Assembly (NCBI GenBank): GCA_002708925.1 | Contig: PAPN01000050.1 | Location: forward strand, 1 to 37,986 | Direction: 5' to 3' | DNA: 37,986 nt | DNA from: Paracoccaceae bacterium | GTDB lineage: Bacteria; Pseudomonadota; Alphaproteobacteria; Rhodobacterales; Rhodobacteraceae | Part shown: positions 7,087 to 15,929 of the stretch, piece by piece | Layout of the letters: each line of letters starts with the position of its first letter | Numbering within the stretch: position 1 is the stretch's first letter | Notes under the pieces: generated by a model | What the model was told of the DNA's origin: nothing | Database searches by the model: none | The model's input: only the letters and a program-made list of their open reading frames with translations | Translations under genes and position numbers: made by a program

Positions 7087-9051
7087 GTGACTGAACAAAC
7101 CACGACAGAACCTGTCTACCCCGTCTCGGCTGAATTTGCGTCCAAGGCCCATGCCGACGCAGCGAAATACGAAGAGATGTATGCAGCCTCGGTGAATGAC
7201 CCCGAAGCTTTCTGGGGAGAGCACGGCAAGCGTCTGGACTGGATGGAGCCCTATACGAAGGTCAAGAACACCACTTTCGAATACGGCAAAGTCGATATCA
7301 AATGGTTCGAGGATGGCGTTCTGAACGTCGCCTATAACTGTGTGGACCGCCACCTGGCCACGCGCGGCGAACAAACCGCCATCATCTTCGAGCCCGACAA
7401 CCCCGAGGACGAAGCCCAGTACATCACCTATAACCAGCTGTCGGAAAACGTGAACCGCATGGCCAACGTCCTGCTTAGCCAGGGTGTGATGCGCGGCGAC
7501 CGGGTGGTGATCTATCTGCCGATGATCCCCGAGGCCGCCTATGCCATGCTGGCCTGTGCCCGCATCGGCGCGATCCACTCGATCGTTTTCGCGGGTTTCT
7601 CGCCCGATGCGCTGGCCAACCGGATCAACGACTCGGGGGCCAAAGTTGTCATCACCGCCGACACCGCCCCCCGTGGCGGCCGCCGCACCGCGCTGAAATC
7701 GAACACCGATGCGGCCTTGCTGCACTGCTCGGATAAGGTGCGCTGCCTGGTGGTGAAACACACCGGCGATCAGACCACCTGGATTGAGGGCCGCGACGTG
7801 GATGTCAAATACCTGATGTCGCACGCCAGCCCCGAATGCCCCGCGCGGCCCATGAATGCCGAAGATCCGCTGTTCATCCTGTATACCTCGGGCTCGACCG
7901 GCAAACCCAAGGGCGTTGTGCACAGCTCGGGGGGGTATCTGGTCTATGCCGCGATGACCCATCAGTATACCTTCGATTATCACGAGGGCGACGTGTACTG
8001 GTGTACTGCGGATGTGGGTTGGGTCACCGGCCACAGCTATATCGTCTACGGCCCGCTGGCCAATGGCGGCACCACGCTGATGTTCGAAGGCGTGCCCACC
8101 TATCCGGATGCCGGCCGTTTCTGGGCCGTGTGTGAGAAACACAAGGTCAACCAGTTCTATACCGCGCCCACCGCGATCCGCGCGCTGATGGGCCAGGGCA
8201 CCGAGTTCGTCGAGAAATACGACCTGAGCGATCTGAAACTGCTGGGCACCGTGGGCGAGCCGATCAACCCCGAAGCCTGGAACTGGTACAATGATGTCGT
8301 CGGTAAGGGCAAATGCCCCATCGTGGACACCTGGTGGCAGACCGAAACCGGCGGTCACATGCTGACCCCGCTGCCCGGCGCCACCGCGCTGAAGCCTGGC
8401 TCGGCCACCAAGCCGTTCTTTGGGGTGCAGCCGGTGCTGCTGGATGCGACCTCGGGCGCAGAAATCGACGAAACCGCAGCCGAAGGCGTCCTGTGCATCA
8501 AGGACAGCTGGCCGGGTCAGATGCGCACCGTTTACGGTGACCACGAACGCTTTATGCAGACCTATTTCAGCGACTTCAAAGGCTACTACTTTACCGGGGA
8601 TGGCTGCCGCCGCGATGGCGATGGCTACTATTGGATCACGGGCCGTGTGGACGATGTGATCAACGTGTCGGGCCACCGCATGGGCACCGCCGAGGTGGAA
8701 AGCGCCCTGGTGGCGCATTCCAAAGTCGCCGAGGCCGCCGTTGTGGGCTATCCGCATGACGTCAAGGGGCAGGGCATCTACTGCTACGTGACGCTGATGA
8801 ATGGCGAAGAGCCCTCGGATGAGCTGAAAAAAGAGCTGCGCACCTGGGTGCGTACGGAAATTGGCCCCATCGCCAGCCCGGATCTGATCCAGTGGGCCCC
8901 CGGCCTGCCGAAGACCCGCTCGGGGAAAATCATGCGCCGGATCCTGCGCAAGATCGCCGAGGACGATTTCGGCAGCCTGGGCGATACCTCGACGCTGGCC
9001 GATCCTTCGGTTGTGGATGATCTGATCGAAAACCGTCAGAACAAGGGCTAA
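7087..9051 (+). CDS. acs: Acetyl-CoA synthetase (AMP-forming)
   Basis: Activates acetate with ATP and CoA to acetyl-CoA, AMP and pyrophosphate. The 654-residue length is normal. The N-terminal cap includes [19 protein letters not shown]. The AMP-binding P-loop is [14 protein letters not shown] near 265-278, and [11 protein letters not shown] binds the acyl-adenylate. The C-terminal lysine K614 in [13 protein letters not shown] is the residue that is reversibly acetylated in homologues. The GTG at 7087 is chosen as start because GGGAGGA (7072-7078) stands nine bases before it. A GTG at 7045 would place that site inside the gene. adk follows five bases after the stop, and the symporter genes lie further downstream, so the operon is likely devoted to acetate use. 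Confidence 0.97.
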   Translation: MTEQTTTEPVYPVSAEFASKAHADAAKYEEMYAASVNDPEAFWGEHGKRLDWMEPYTKVKNTTFEYGKVDIKWFEDGVLNVAYNCVDRHLATRGEQTAIIFEPDNPEDEAQYITYNQLSENVNRMANVLLSQGVMRGDRVVIYLPMIPEAAYAMLACARIGAIHSIVFAGFSPDALANRINDSGAKVVITADTAPRGGRRTALKSNTDAALLHCSDKVRCLVVKHTGDQTTWIEGRDVDVKYLMSHASPECPARPMNAEDPLFILYTSGSTGKPKGVVHSSGGYLVYAAMTHQYTFDYHEGDVYWCTADVGWVTGHSYIVYGPLANGGTTLMFEGVPTYPDAGRFWAVCEKHKVNQFYTAPTAIRALMGQGTEFVEKYDLSDLKLLGTVGEPINPEAWNWYNDVVGKGKCPIVDTWWQTETGGHMLTPLPGATALKPGSATKPFFGVQPVLLDATSGAEIDETAAEGVLCIKDSWPGQMRTVYGDHERFMQTYFSDFKGYYFTGDGCRRDGDGYYWITGRVDDVINVSGHRMGTAEVESALVAHSKVAEAAVVGYPHDVKGQGIYCYVTLMNGEEPSDELKKELRTWVRTEIGPIASPDLIQWAPGLPKTRSGKIMRRILRKIAEDDFGSLGDTSTLADPSVVDDLIENRQNKG

Positions 9052-9056
9052 GTCCG

Positions 9057-9728
9057 ATGGCTGATACCCCCGCCGTTCTGATCCTTCTCGGCCCTCCGGG
9101 CGCCGGGAAGGGCACGCAGGCCCGCGTTCTTGAGGACACGTTCGGCCTGGTGCAATTGTCCACGGGTGATCTGTTGCGCGCGGCCGTGGCCGCGGGCACC
9201 GATGCCGGTAAGGCGGCCAAGGCCGTGATGGAAGCCGGAGAGCTGGTCAGCGATGAAATCGTGATCAACATCCTGCGCGACCGTCTGGCCGAAGCCGATT
9301 GCACCAAGGGCGTGATTCTGGACGGTTTTCCCCGGACGACCGTTCAGGCCGAAGCTCTGGACAATCTGCTGGCCGAAAGCGGCCAGAAGATCAACGCTGC
9401 CGTCAGCCTGGAGGTGGATGACGCAGCAATGGTGACCCGGATCTCGGGTCGTTACACCTGCGCGGGATGCGGCGAGGGCTATCACGATAGCTTCAAGCAG
9501 CCGGCGCAGGACGGTGTGTGTGACAAATGCGGCGGTACGGACATGAAGCGCCGCGCCGACGATAACGCTGAAACGGTGGCCAGCCGCCTGGAGGCCTATC
9601 ACGCGCAGACCGCACCATTGATCGCCTATTACGGCGATAAGGGAGTTTTGCAGCGCATCGACGCCATGGGTGAAATCGACGCGATTGCAGAAGGGCTTGC
9701 GGGCATCGTTACCAAAGCGATGGCGTAA
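9057..9728 (+). CDS. adk: Adenylate kinase with zinc-type LID
   Basis: Interconverts AMP + ATP and 2 ADP. The P-loop is GPPGAGKGT at 12-20, the NMP-binding segment is STGDLLRAAV at 35-44 and DGFPRT is at 89-94. The LID domain has four cysteines, C135/C138 and C155/C158, in the CxxC-x16-CxxC spacing of zinc-containing forms. At 223 residues it is a standard long form. It starts five bases after acs, so it is almost certainly cotranscribed and can recycle the AMP that Acs releases. Many bacteria carry their main adk in the ribosomal-protein operon; whether this is a second copy cannot be seen here. Confidence 0.95.
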   Translation: MADTPAVLILLGPPGAGKGTQARVLEDTFGLVQLSTGDLLRAAVAAGTDAGKAAKAVMEAGELVSDEIVINILRDRLAEADCTKGVILDGFPRTTVQAEALDNLLAESGQKINAAVSLEVDDAAMVTRISGRYTCAGCGEGYHDSFKQPAQDGVCDKCGGTDMKRRADDNAETVASRLEAYHAQTAPLIAYYGDKGVLQRIDAMGEIDAIAEGLAGIVTKAMA

Positions 9729-9793
9729 GTTTCACCGCCTCGCCGCCTCTCATCAATTCGGCGGGGCTCAGGAGGAAGAGGAGGACCCGCATC

Positions 9794-10066
9794 ATGGCGG
9801 ATCAAAACACTACAAGTGCGTCCGACGCGGCCTATTGGGCGGCGAACGTGCGCATTATTCTCATCAGTCTGGTGATCTGGGCTGTTGTGTCCTTCGGGTT
9901 TGGCATTCTGCTGCGCCCGATGCTGGCGGGCATTGCCGTCGGCGGCACTGACCTGGGTTTCTGGTTTGCACAGCAAGGCAGCATCCTGGTGTTCTTGGCA
10001 CTGATTTTTAACTACGCCTGGCGCATGAACAAGCTGGACCGTGAATTCGGCGTCGAAGAGGAGTAA
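9794..10066 (+). CDS. DUF4212 small subunit of sodium:solute symporter
   Basis: A 90-residue membrane protein with two predicted helices (about 20-45 and 53-76) and a charged C-terminus (MNKLDREFGVEEE). It matches the DUF4212 family, small proteins found immediately before VC_2705-type sodium:solute symporters, in the same arrangement as YjcH before ActP. A strong GGAGGAAGAGGAGG precedes the start. The symporter gene starts five bases after its stop, so a two-subunit transporter in the inner membrane is likely. Its exact role in such pairs is not established. Confidence 0.88.
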   Translation: MADQNTTSASDAAYWAANVRIILISLVIWAVVSFGFGILLRPMLAGIAVGGTDLGFWFAQQGSILVFLALIFNYAWRMNKLDREFGVEEE

Positions 10067-10071
10067 ACCAG

Positions 10072-11859
10072 ATGGATCAGTTTACCATTAACCTGCTGTT
10101 TGTCGGCGCGTCCTTTGCGCTGTACATCGGCATCGCGATCTGGGCCCGCGCGGGCTCGACGTCTGAATTCTATGCTGCTGGCCGCGGCGTGCACCCCGTC
10201 ACCAACGGTATGGCAACGGCTGCTGACTGGATGTCGGCCGCATCGTTCATCTCGATGGCCGGCCTGATCGCCTTCACCGGCTACGATAACAGCTCGTTCC
10301 TGATGGGCTGGACCGGCGGCTACGTGCTGCTGGCACTGCTGCTGGCCCCTTACCTGCGTAAGTTCGGCAAGTTTACCGTGTCCGAGTTCATCGGCGATCG
10401 CTTCTACAGCCCGACCGCGCGTCTGGTGGCCGTGATCTGTCTGATCGTTGCCTCGACCACCTATGTGATCGGTCAGATGACCGGCGTGGGCGTGGCCTTT
10501 GGCCGCTTCCTGGAAGTGGACAACACCACCGGCCTGCTGATCGGCGCCTGTGTTGTGTTCGCTTACGCCGTGTTTGGCGGGATGAAGGGTGTGACCTACA
10601 CCCAGGTTGCTCAGTACGTCGTGCTGATCATGGCCTACACCATCCCGGCGATCTTTATCTCGCTGCAACTGACTGGCAACCCGATCCCGGCCCTGGGCCT
10701 GTTCGGTGACCACGCTGCCTCGGGCGAGCCGCTGCTGGCCAAGCTGGACGCCATCGTCAAAGAGCTGGGCTTCAACGAGTATACCGCGCATCACGCCGAC
10801 ACGCTGAACATGGTTCTGTTCACCCTGTCGCTGATGATCGGTACTGCGGGTCTGCCCCACGTCATCATGCGTTTCTTCACCGTTCCCAAAGTGGCTGACG
10901 CCCGTTGGTCGGCTGGCTGGGCGCTGGTGTTCATCGCTCTGCTGTATCTGACGGCCCCCGCCGTTGGTGCCATGGCGCGTCTGAACATCTCAGAGATGAT
11001 GTGGCCGAACGGCGGCATCGAGGGCGGCGCTGTCACCCTGGAGCAGATCGAGAACGAAGACCGTTACGCCTGGATGGCGACTTGGGAAAAAACCGGCCTG
11101 CTGGGTTGGGAAGACAAGAACGGCGACGGTGCAATCCAGTACTACAACGACAAGAATGCCGATCTTCAGGCCATCGCGTCGGAAAACGGCTGGACCGGCA
11201 ACGAGCTGACCAAGTTCAACCGTGACATCCTGGTTCTGGCCAACCCCGAGATCGCAAACCTGCCCGGTTGGGTGATCGGCCTGGTGGCTGCGGGTGGTCT
11301 GGCGGCTGCTCTGTCGACGGCGGCTGGTCTGCTGCTGGCGATCTCCTCGGCTGTTTCGCACGACCTGATGAAGGGTCAGCTGACCCCGGACATCTCGGAA
11401 AAAGGTGAACTGATGTCGGCGCGGATCGCAATGGCTGTGGCCATCGCAATCGCCACCTACCTGGGTCTGAATCCTCCGGGCTTCGCGGCGCAAACCGTTG
11501 CTCTGGCCTTTGGTCTGGCGGCTGCCTCGATCTTCCCGGCGCTGATGATGGGGATCTTCTCGAAGAAGATCAACAACAAGGGCGCCGTGGCCGGGATGCT
11601 GGCCGGTCTGGTCGTCACCCTGATCTACATCTTCCTGCACAAGGGTTGGTTCTTCATTCCTGGCACGAACAGCTTCACTGACGCTGATCCGCTGCTGGGG
11701 ACGATCAAGTCCACCTCGTTCGGTGCCATCGGCGCGGCCATCAACTTTGTTGTTGCCTACCTGGTTGCAAACACCACCGAGGAAACCCCGCAAGAGATCA
11801 AGGATCTGGTCGAAAGCGTCCGCGTGCCGCGTGGCGCCGGTGCGGCCCAGGATCACTAA
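10072..11859 (+). CDS. Sodium:solute symporter, acetate permease (ActP)-like
   Basis: A 595-residue polytopic inner-membrane protein with the SSS-family core. The N-terminus contains EFYAAGRGVHPVTNGMATAADWMSAASFISMAG and later TYVIGQMTGVGVAFGRF and GLPHVIMRFFTVP, as in acetate/pyruvate-type permeases. Likely substrate: acetate or another short monocarboxylate, cotransported with sodium. The acs neighbourhood supports this. A hydrophilic insertion between membrane segments (about 320-400) contains an EF-hand-like loop, D348-K-N-G-D352-G-A-I-Q-Y-Y-N359. Two hairpins, the second a clear terminator, follow the gene, so it probably ends the acs operon. Confidence 0.9.
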   Translation: MDQFTINLLFVGASFALYIGIAIWARAGSTSEFYAAGRGVHPVTNGMATAADWMSAASFISMAGLIAFTGYDNSSFLMGWTGGYVLLALLLAPYLRKFGKFTVSEFIGDRFYSPTARLVAVICLIVASTTYVIGQMTGVGVAFGRFLEVDNTTGLLIGACVVFAYAVFGGMKGVTYTQVAQYVVLIMAYTIPAIFISLQLTGNPIPALGLFGDHAASGEPLLAKLDAIVKELGFNEYTAHHADTLNMVLFTLSLMIGTAGLPHVIMRFFTVPKVADARWSAGWALVFIALLYLTAPAVGAMARLNISEMMWPNGGIEGGAVTLEQIENEDRYAWMATWEKTGLLGWEDKNGDGAIQYYNDKNADLQAIASENGWTGNELTKFNRDILVLANPEIANLPGWVIGLVAAGGLAAALSTAAGLLLAISSAVSHDLMKGQLTPDISEKGELMSARIAMAVAIAIATYLGLNPPGFAAQTVALAFGLAAASIFPALMMGIFSKKINNKGAVAGMLAGLVVTLIYIFLHKGWFFIPGTNSFTDADPLLGTIKSTSFGAIGAAINFVVAYLVANTTEETPQEIKDLVESVRVPRGAGAAQDH

Positions 11860-11869
11860 GATCATGCGG

Positions 11870-11896
11870 CCGGGGCGCCTGCACATGGCGCCCCGG
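11870..11896 (+). terminator. Perfect 10-bp GC hairpin after the symporter
   Basis: CCGGGGCGCC pairs with GGCGCCCCGG around a seven-base loop. No T-run follows directly, so it may slow polymerase or protect the 3' end rather than terminate alone. A second hairpin with a T-run starts 12 bases later. Confidence 0.6.
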
Positions 11897-11907
11897 CGAT
11901 GAAATTG

Positions 11908-11942
11908 ATCCCGCCCGGTTTCCTTCGGGCGGGATTTCTTTT
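11908..11942 (+). terminator. Intrinsic terminator of the acs-symporter operon
   Basis: A 10-bp stem with ATCCCGCCCG and CGGGCGGGAT, an eight-base loop, then TTTCTTTT. This is a textbook rho-independent terminator. It separates the acetate genes from the DUF294 gene. Confidence 0.85.
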
Positions 11943-11943
11943 A

Positions 11944-12012
11944 GCTCCGGTAATATCGCTTTGGTTTTCTGAGGTGGATCAAATCAACCGGAGCCCCGAT
12001 CAGCGTATTCTC
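11944..12012 (+). promoter_or_regulatory. Structured leader with nested inverted repeats before the DUF294 gene
   Basis: GCTCCGGT (11944-11951) is repeated inverted as ACCGGAGC (11987-11994). It is followed at once by CCCCGA and TCGGGG arms. The pairs could form two consecutive stems in the leader RNA or bind a regulator. AGGAGTCC precedes the ATG at 12044. The function is unknown. Confidence 0.35.
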
Positions 12013-12043
12013 GGGGCGATCTATGTGCCCTTAGGAGTCCTCC

Positions 12044-13867
12044 ATGCCCGCGCGCCTTCCTGATCTTCACCGTTTTCTGACGTCGGTTCATCCCTATGAC
12101 GCGCTGGCCCCCGCCGCGCTGGAGGCGCTAAGCGCCAGGATGCAGCTGCGCGAGCTGAAAGCAGGCGATCCGGTTTATGCCCTGGGGCAGCCGCTGGACG
12201 GGCTGTTTCTGATTTATCACGGCCAGGTCGAGGTGCGGGACGAAAACGACGTGCCGGTGTCCCTGCTGGGGGTGCGCAACTCGTTTGGCGAACGGGGGCT
12301 CTTGCGCGATGGTCTGGCCGCCACCAGCGCCCGCGCGACCGAGGACTCCACTCTGCTGCTGCTGCCCGCTGCCGATTTTCAGGCCATGCTGGATGCGCAT
12401 GAACCCGCTCGCCGGTTCTTTGATCGCTCGCGCGCGGCCAAGCCCAGGGGCAACGATCTGGCCACCAGCAAAGTCGATACGCTGATGGCCCGCAACCCGC
12501 AGACCTGCGCGCCCGAGGCCAATGTGCAGGACGCCGCGCGGCTGATGCGGGAGAAGGGGATTTCCTCGCTCTGCATTTTGGAAAACGACGCGCTGGCTGG
12601 CATTCTGACGGTGCGCGATCTGTCGAACAAGGCCCTGGCCGAGGCGCTGCCGCTGAGCACACCAGTCAGCCAGATCATGACAACGGACCCGATCACCCTG
12701 TCGCCCAGTGCCATCGGATCGGACGTGCTGCACGCGATGATGGAGCGTAAGATCGGCCATATTCCGATCTGCGAAAGCGGCCGGCTGGTGGGGATCGTCA
12801 CGCAGACCGATCTGACCCGGTTTCAGGCCGTTTCCTCGGCCGAGCTGGTCTCGGAGATCGCTCATGCCGACAGCGCCGCGCAAATGGCCACCGTCACCAA
12901 ACGTATTCCGCAGCTGCTGGTGCAGCTGGTCGCGGGCGGGAACCGGCACGAGGTGGTCACCCGTCTGATCACCGATATTGCCGACACCGCCACCCGCCGC
13001 CTGCTGGCCCTGGCCGAGGAAAAGCTGGGCAAACCGCCCGTGCCCTATCTGTGGCTGGCCTGCGGGTCTCAGGGGCGGCAGGAACAGACCGGCGTCAGCG
13101 ATCAGGACAATTGCCTGTTCCTGGATGATGCGGTGACCGATGCTGACATGCCCTATTTCCAAGAGCTGGCGAAATTCGTCTGCGATGGGCTGGACGTGTG
13201 CGGCTATGTCTATTGTCCCGGTGACATGATGGCGACCAATCCCAAATGGTGCCAGCCCGTGCGCGTCTGGAAAGAGTATTTCGCGGGCTGGATCCGCAAA
13301 CCCGATCCGATGGCGCAGATGCTGGCCTCGGTGATGTTCGATCTGCGGCCCATCGGCGGGGCGACGGGCCTGTTCGAAGACCTGCAAGAGGATACGCTGA
13401 AGGCGGCCGAGGCGAACTCGATCTTCGTGGCCCATATGATCGGCAATTCGCTGAAACATGCGCCGCCGCTGGGGCTGCTGCGCGGCTTTGCCACGATCCG
13501 CTCGGGCGAGCATAAAAACACGCTGGATCTGAAACACAATGGCGTGGTGCCTGTCGTCGATCTGGGCCGGGTCTATGCGTTGCAGGGCCGGCTGACGGCG
13601 GTAAATACCCGCGCCCGGCTAGAGGAAGCGGGGCAGGCGGGGGTGCTTAGCAGCTCGGGTGTGCGCGATCTGCTGGACGCTTACGATCTGATCGCCGAAA
13701 CACGTCTGGCGCATCAGGCGCGGCAAGTCAAACGGGGGACCGCCCCCGATAACTATCTGGAATTGGCCGAATTGTCGGATTTTGAGCGCAGCCACCTGCG
13801 CAACGCCTTTGTGGTGGTCAAAAGCCTGCAATCGGCCGTTGGACATGGGAAAGGCGCGATCGGCTAG
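12044..13867 (+). CDS. cNMP-binding/CBS-pair/DUF294 nucleotidyltransferase-like protein
   Basis: A 607-residue cytoplasmic regulator-like protein with four parts. A cyclic-nucleotide-binding fold (about 15-130) contains FGERGLL. A CBS pair (about 143-265) contains VDTLMARNPQTC and VSQIMTTDPIT. A GlnD-type nucleotidyltransferase domain (about 300-430) contains GSQGRQEQTGVSDQDN, with G341-S342 and metal ligands D353 and D355 intact. The C-terminal DUF294 helical domain (about 440-600) completes it. Families of this architecture often sit beside acetate permeases and DnaQ-like exonucleases, as here. The likely role is to sense nucleotides or energy charge and nucleotidylate or otherwise control a partner, perhaps the symporter or Acs. 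No target is established. AGGAGTCCTCC supports the ATG. Confidence 0.88.
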   Translation: MPARLPDLHRFLTSVHPYDALAPAALEALSARMQLRELKAGDPVYALGQPLDGLFLIYHGQVEVRDENDVPVSLLGVRNSFGERGLLRDGLAATSARATEDSTLLLLPAADFQAMLDAHEPARRFFDRSRAAKPRGNDLATSKVDTLMARNPQTCAPEANVQDAARLMREKGISSLCILENDALAGILTVRDLSNKALAEALPLSTPVSQIMTTDPITLSPSAIGSDVLHAMMERKIGHIPICESGRLVGIVTQTDLTRFQAVSSAELVSEIAHADSAAQMATVTKRIPQLLVQLVAGGNRHEVVTRLITDIADTATRRLLALAEEKLGKPPVPYLWLACGSQGRQEQTGVSDQDNCLFLDDAVTDADMPYFQELAKFVCDGLDVCGYVYCPGDMMATNPKWCQPVRVWKEYFAGWIRKPDPMAQMLASVMFDLRPIGGATGLFEDLQEDTLKAAEANSIFVAHMIGNSLKHAPPLGLLRGFATIRSGEHKNTLDLKHNGVVPVVDLGRVYALQGRLTAVNTRARLEEAGQAGVLSSSGVRDLLDAYDLIAETRLAHQARQVKRGTAPDNYLELAELSDFERSHLRNAFVVVKSLQSAVGHGKGAIG

Positions 13868-13899
13868 GCTGCGGCCGGCCCCGCGCAGGAGGAGAGCGT

Positions 13900-14421
13900 A
13901 TGTTTCTGGAATTGATCGCGACTTTTGTTGCGGGTTTCGCGGCGGCGGGGCTGATGATGCTGGTAAACCGGACCTTGGGTGGCCGTTTGCCACGTTGGCT
14001 GACCCCGATTGCAGCGGGGGCGGCGATGATCGCGGCGACGATCTCCAGCGAATACAGCTGGTATGGCCGGACGGCCTCGTCCCTGCCCGAAGGGATCGAG
14101 GTGGCGCACACCGTCGAAAGCAAGGCGTTCTACCGGCCCTGGACCTATGTCAAACCTTATACCGAACGGTTCATGGCGGTGGATGTGGCGACGCTGCGGC
14201 GCAACCCGTCGCAGCCGGGGCTGGTTCTGGCGGATCTGCTGTTCTTTGGGCGCTGGCAGCCGGTACAGAAACTGGCTGTGATGTTCGATTGCCAGGGGCT
14301 GCGGCAGACGCAGCTGCCCGAAGAGGTGAATTTCGATGCGCAGGGGGCGCTGATCGGAGCAAACTGGGCGCCGATTGCGGCCGATGATCCCGCCTTGCTG
14401 CTGGCATGTGGAGGAGAGTGA
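13900..14421 (+). CDS. Small membrane protein between the DUF294 and exonuclease genes
   Basis: Function not recognised. The 173-residue protein starts with two hydrophobic segments (about 3-23 and 36-48) separated by a basic hairpin (NRTLGGRLPRW). A soluble domain then begins with SSEYSWYGRTASSLPEGIEV and is probably exposed to the periplasm. AGGAGGAGAG precedes the ATG. It lies 32 bases after the DUF294 gene and overlaps the start of the exonuclease gene by one base (ATGA), so it is translationally coupled to it and likely works with it. Confidence 0.7.
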   Translation: MFLELIATFVAGFAAAGLMMLVNRTLGGRLPRWLTPIAAGAAMIAATISSEYSWYGRTASSLPEGIEVAHTVESKAFYRPWTYVKPYTERFMAVDVATLRRNPSQPGLVLADLLFFGRWQPVQKLAVMFDCQGLRQTQLPEEVNFDAQGALIGANWAPIAADDPALLLACGGE

Positions 14422-15833
14422 TGCTGACACACCTGAGTCTGCGACTGCGGATTTTCTTGTTCTTCGTGCTCATGGGGCTGGGCGGGCTGTCGCTGTTCGG
14501 CGTGGCCCTGGTGCTGGGGTATCGCAAGGCGATAGCGGGGGAGGTTAGCTCGGGGTTTGTGCTGTCGGGCACGATTGCGGGCTTTGGCCTTTTGGGGCTG
14601 ACGGCGGGCATCTGGCTGCTGTTCGATGAAAATGTCGCCAAACCGATCGAGCGCCTGGCCGCAGGCCTGCGTGCGCGGGCTCATGCCGGGGTGGATGGCG
14701 GGGTGGATGCGGCGACGGCCAAATATCTGGGCGATCTGGCCCCCGCAGCCGAGGCCATGTCGCGTCAGCTGAGCGAAACCACCCTGCACACTGCCAGCGC
14801 CATCGCCGCCGAAACCGAGCGCCTGACAGCCGAGCGTGACCGTCTGACGGCGCTTCTGACGGAGATTCCGGTGGCGACTGTCGTGGTGAACCCCGCGCAT
14901 CAGATCGTGCTGTATGACGGGCAGGCAGCGGGTGTTCTGGCGCAGATTCACACCCCGCGCCTGAATGCGCTGATCTTTGACTATTTCGACAAATCCGCCG
15001 TTCTGGCCGCCTGGAAACAAATGAGCAAACAGGGCAAAGAAGTGTCCCTGATCGCCAATGGCACCGAGGGCGATCAGACCTACAGCCTGCGTCTGAAACC
15101 GCTTGAGCAGGGCTCGGGTTATCTGCTGATCATCGACGGGGCAGAGTCGCATATTGATCCGGATGCGGCCCGCCCGCTGATCTATGACTTTGATTTGCTG
15201 GAACAAAATGCCGGAACCAGCGCCGATGCCACGCCTCTCGCGGATCTGACCTATGTGGTGTTCGATACCGAAACCACGGGGCTGTTGCCGCATAAGGACG
15301 AAATCGTGCAGATCGGCGCGGTGCGCGTGGTGCGCGGCAAGATCGTGCCGGGCGAGCAGATCGACACGCTGGTGAACCCGCAAATGCCGATCCCCGGTGC
15401 CTCGACCAAGGTACACGGGATTAATGACGCGATGGTGGCCGGCGCGCCGCTGGCCGATAAGGCCGTGCCAGATTTCCACCGCTTTGCGCGCGATGCGGTG
15501 ATCGTGGCCCATAACGCGCCCTTTGACATGGCTTTCATGCACCGGCATGGCAAACGTCTGGGGCTGGAATGGACCCATCCGGTGCTGGATACGGTGCTGG
15601 TGTCGGCGGTGCTGTTCGGCGCCAGCCAGACCCATACGCTGGATGCGCTGTGCGATCGGCTGGGCATTATCATCCCCGATGCGCTGCGCCATACCGCGAT
15701 GGGCGATGCCTTTGCCACGGCCGAGGTCCTGTGCAAGATGCTGCCGATGCTTCAGGCGCGTGGGATCACGACTTTCGGTGACATGCTGGCCGAGACGCGC
15801 AAGCATGGCCGCCTGCTGGAGGATCTGAACTAG
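14421..15833 (+). CDS. Membrane-anchored DEDDh 3'-5' exonuclease (DnaQ-like)
   Basis: The 470-residue protein has two N-terminal membrane helices (about 8-30 and 45-68), a HAMP-like helical linker and a PAS-like middle region (about 145-265). A C-terminal exonuclease domain resembles the DNA polymerase III epsilon subunit. Exo I is F281-D282-T-E284-TTGL, Exo II is in VIVAHNAPFDMAF and Exo III is H424-T-A-M-G-D429, so all four metal ligands and the catalytic histidine are intact. The sensor-kinase-like anchor and linker are unusual for a replication proofreading subunit and suggest a signalling or nucleotide-processing role. GGAGGAGAG before the ATG at 14421 fixes the start, overlapping the previous stop. 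It probably forms one operon with the DUF294 gene. Confidence 0.85.
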   Translation: MLTHLSLRLRIFLFFVLMGLGGLSLFGVALVLGYRKAIAGEVSSGFVLSGTIAGFGLLGLTAGIWLLFDENVAKPIERLAAGLRARAHAGVDGGVDAATAKYLGDLAPAAEAMSRQLSETTLHTASAIAAETERLTAERDRLTALLTEIPVATVVVNPAHQIVLYDGQAAGVLAQIHTPRLNALIFDYFDKSAVLAAWKQMSKQGKEVSLIANGTEGDQTYSLRLKPLEQGSGYLLIIDGAESHIDPDAARPLIYDFDLLEQNAGTSADATPLADLTYVVFDTETTGLLPHKDEIVQIGAVRVVRGKIVPGEQIDTLVNPQMPIPGASTKVHGINDAMVAGAPLADKAVPDFHRFARDAVIVAHNAPFDMAFMHRHGKRLGLEWTHPVLDTVLVSAVLFGASQTHTLDALCDRLGIIIPDALRHTAMGDAFATAEVLCKMLPMLQARGITTFGDMLAETRKHGRLLEDLN

Positions 15834-15870
15834 CGGGTCACGCGATTTCCCCGCGATTTCCACCTGCGCG

Positions 15871-15893
15871 CGCCATTTGCGCCGCAATTGGCG
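15871..15893. promoter_or_regulatory. Near-perfect 23-bp palindrome upstream of the 65-codon gene
   Basis: CGCCATTTGCG and CGCAATTGGCG flank a single central C; ten of eleven pairs match. The one-base centre makes a DNA operator more likely than an RNA hairpin. It ends 36 bases before the ATG at 15930, within the 96-base gap after the exonuclease gene. Confidence 0.4.
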
Positions 15894-15929
15894 GGCAGGT
15901 TTGGGCATCGCTTACTGCAAAGGTGCGCC

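Noticed and set aside
7060..8757. A 565-codon open frame antisense to acs
   Set aside because: Produced by the strong third-position GC bias of acs; its protein is His/Gly-rich, resembles no family, and has no ribosome site.
14157..15908. A 583-codon open frame antisense to the exonuclease region
   Set aside because: Spans two well-supported plus-strand genes and has low-complexity Arg/Gln/His content typical of shadow frames.
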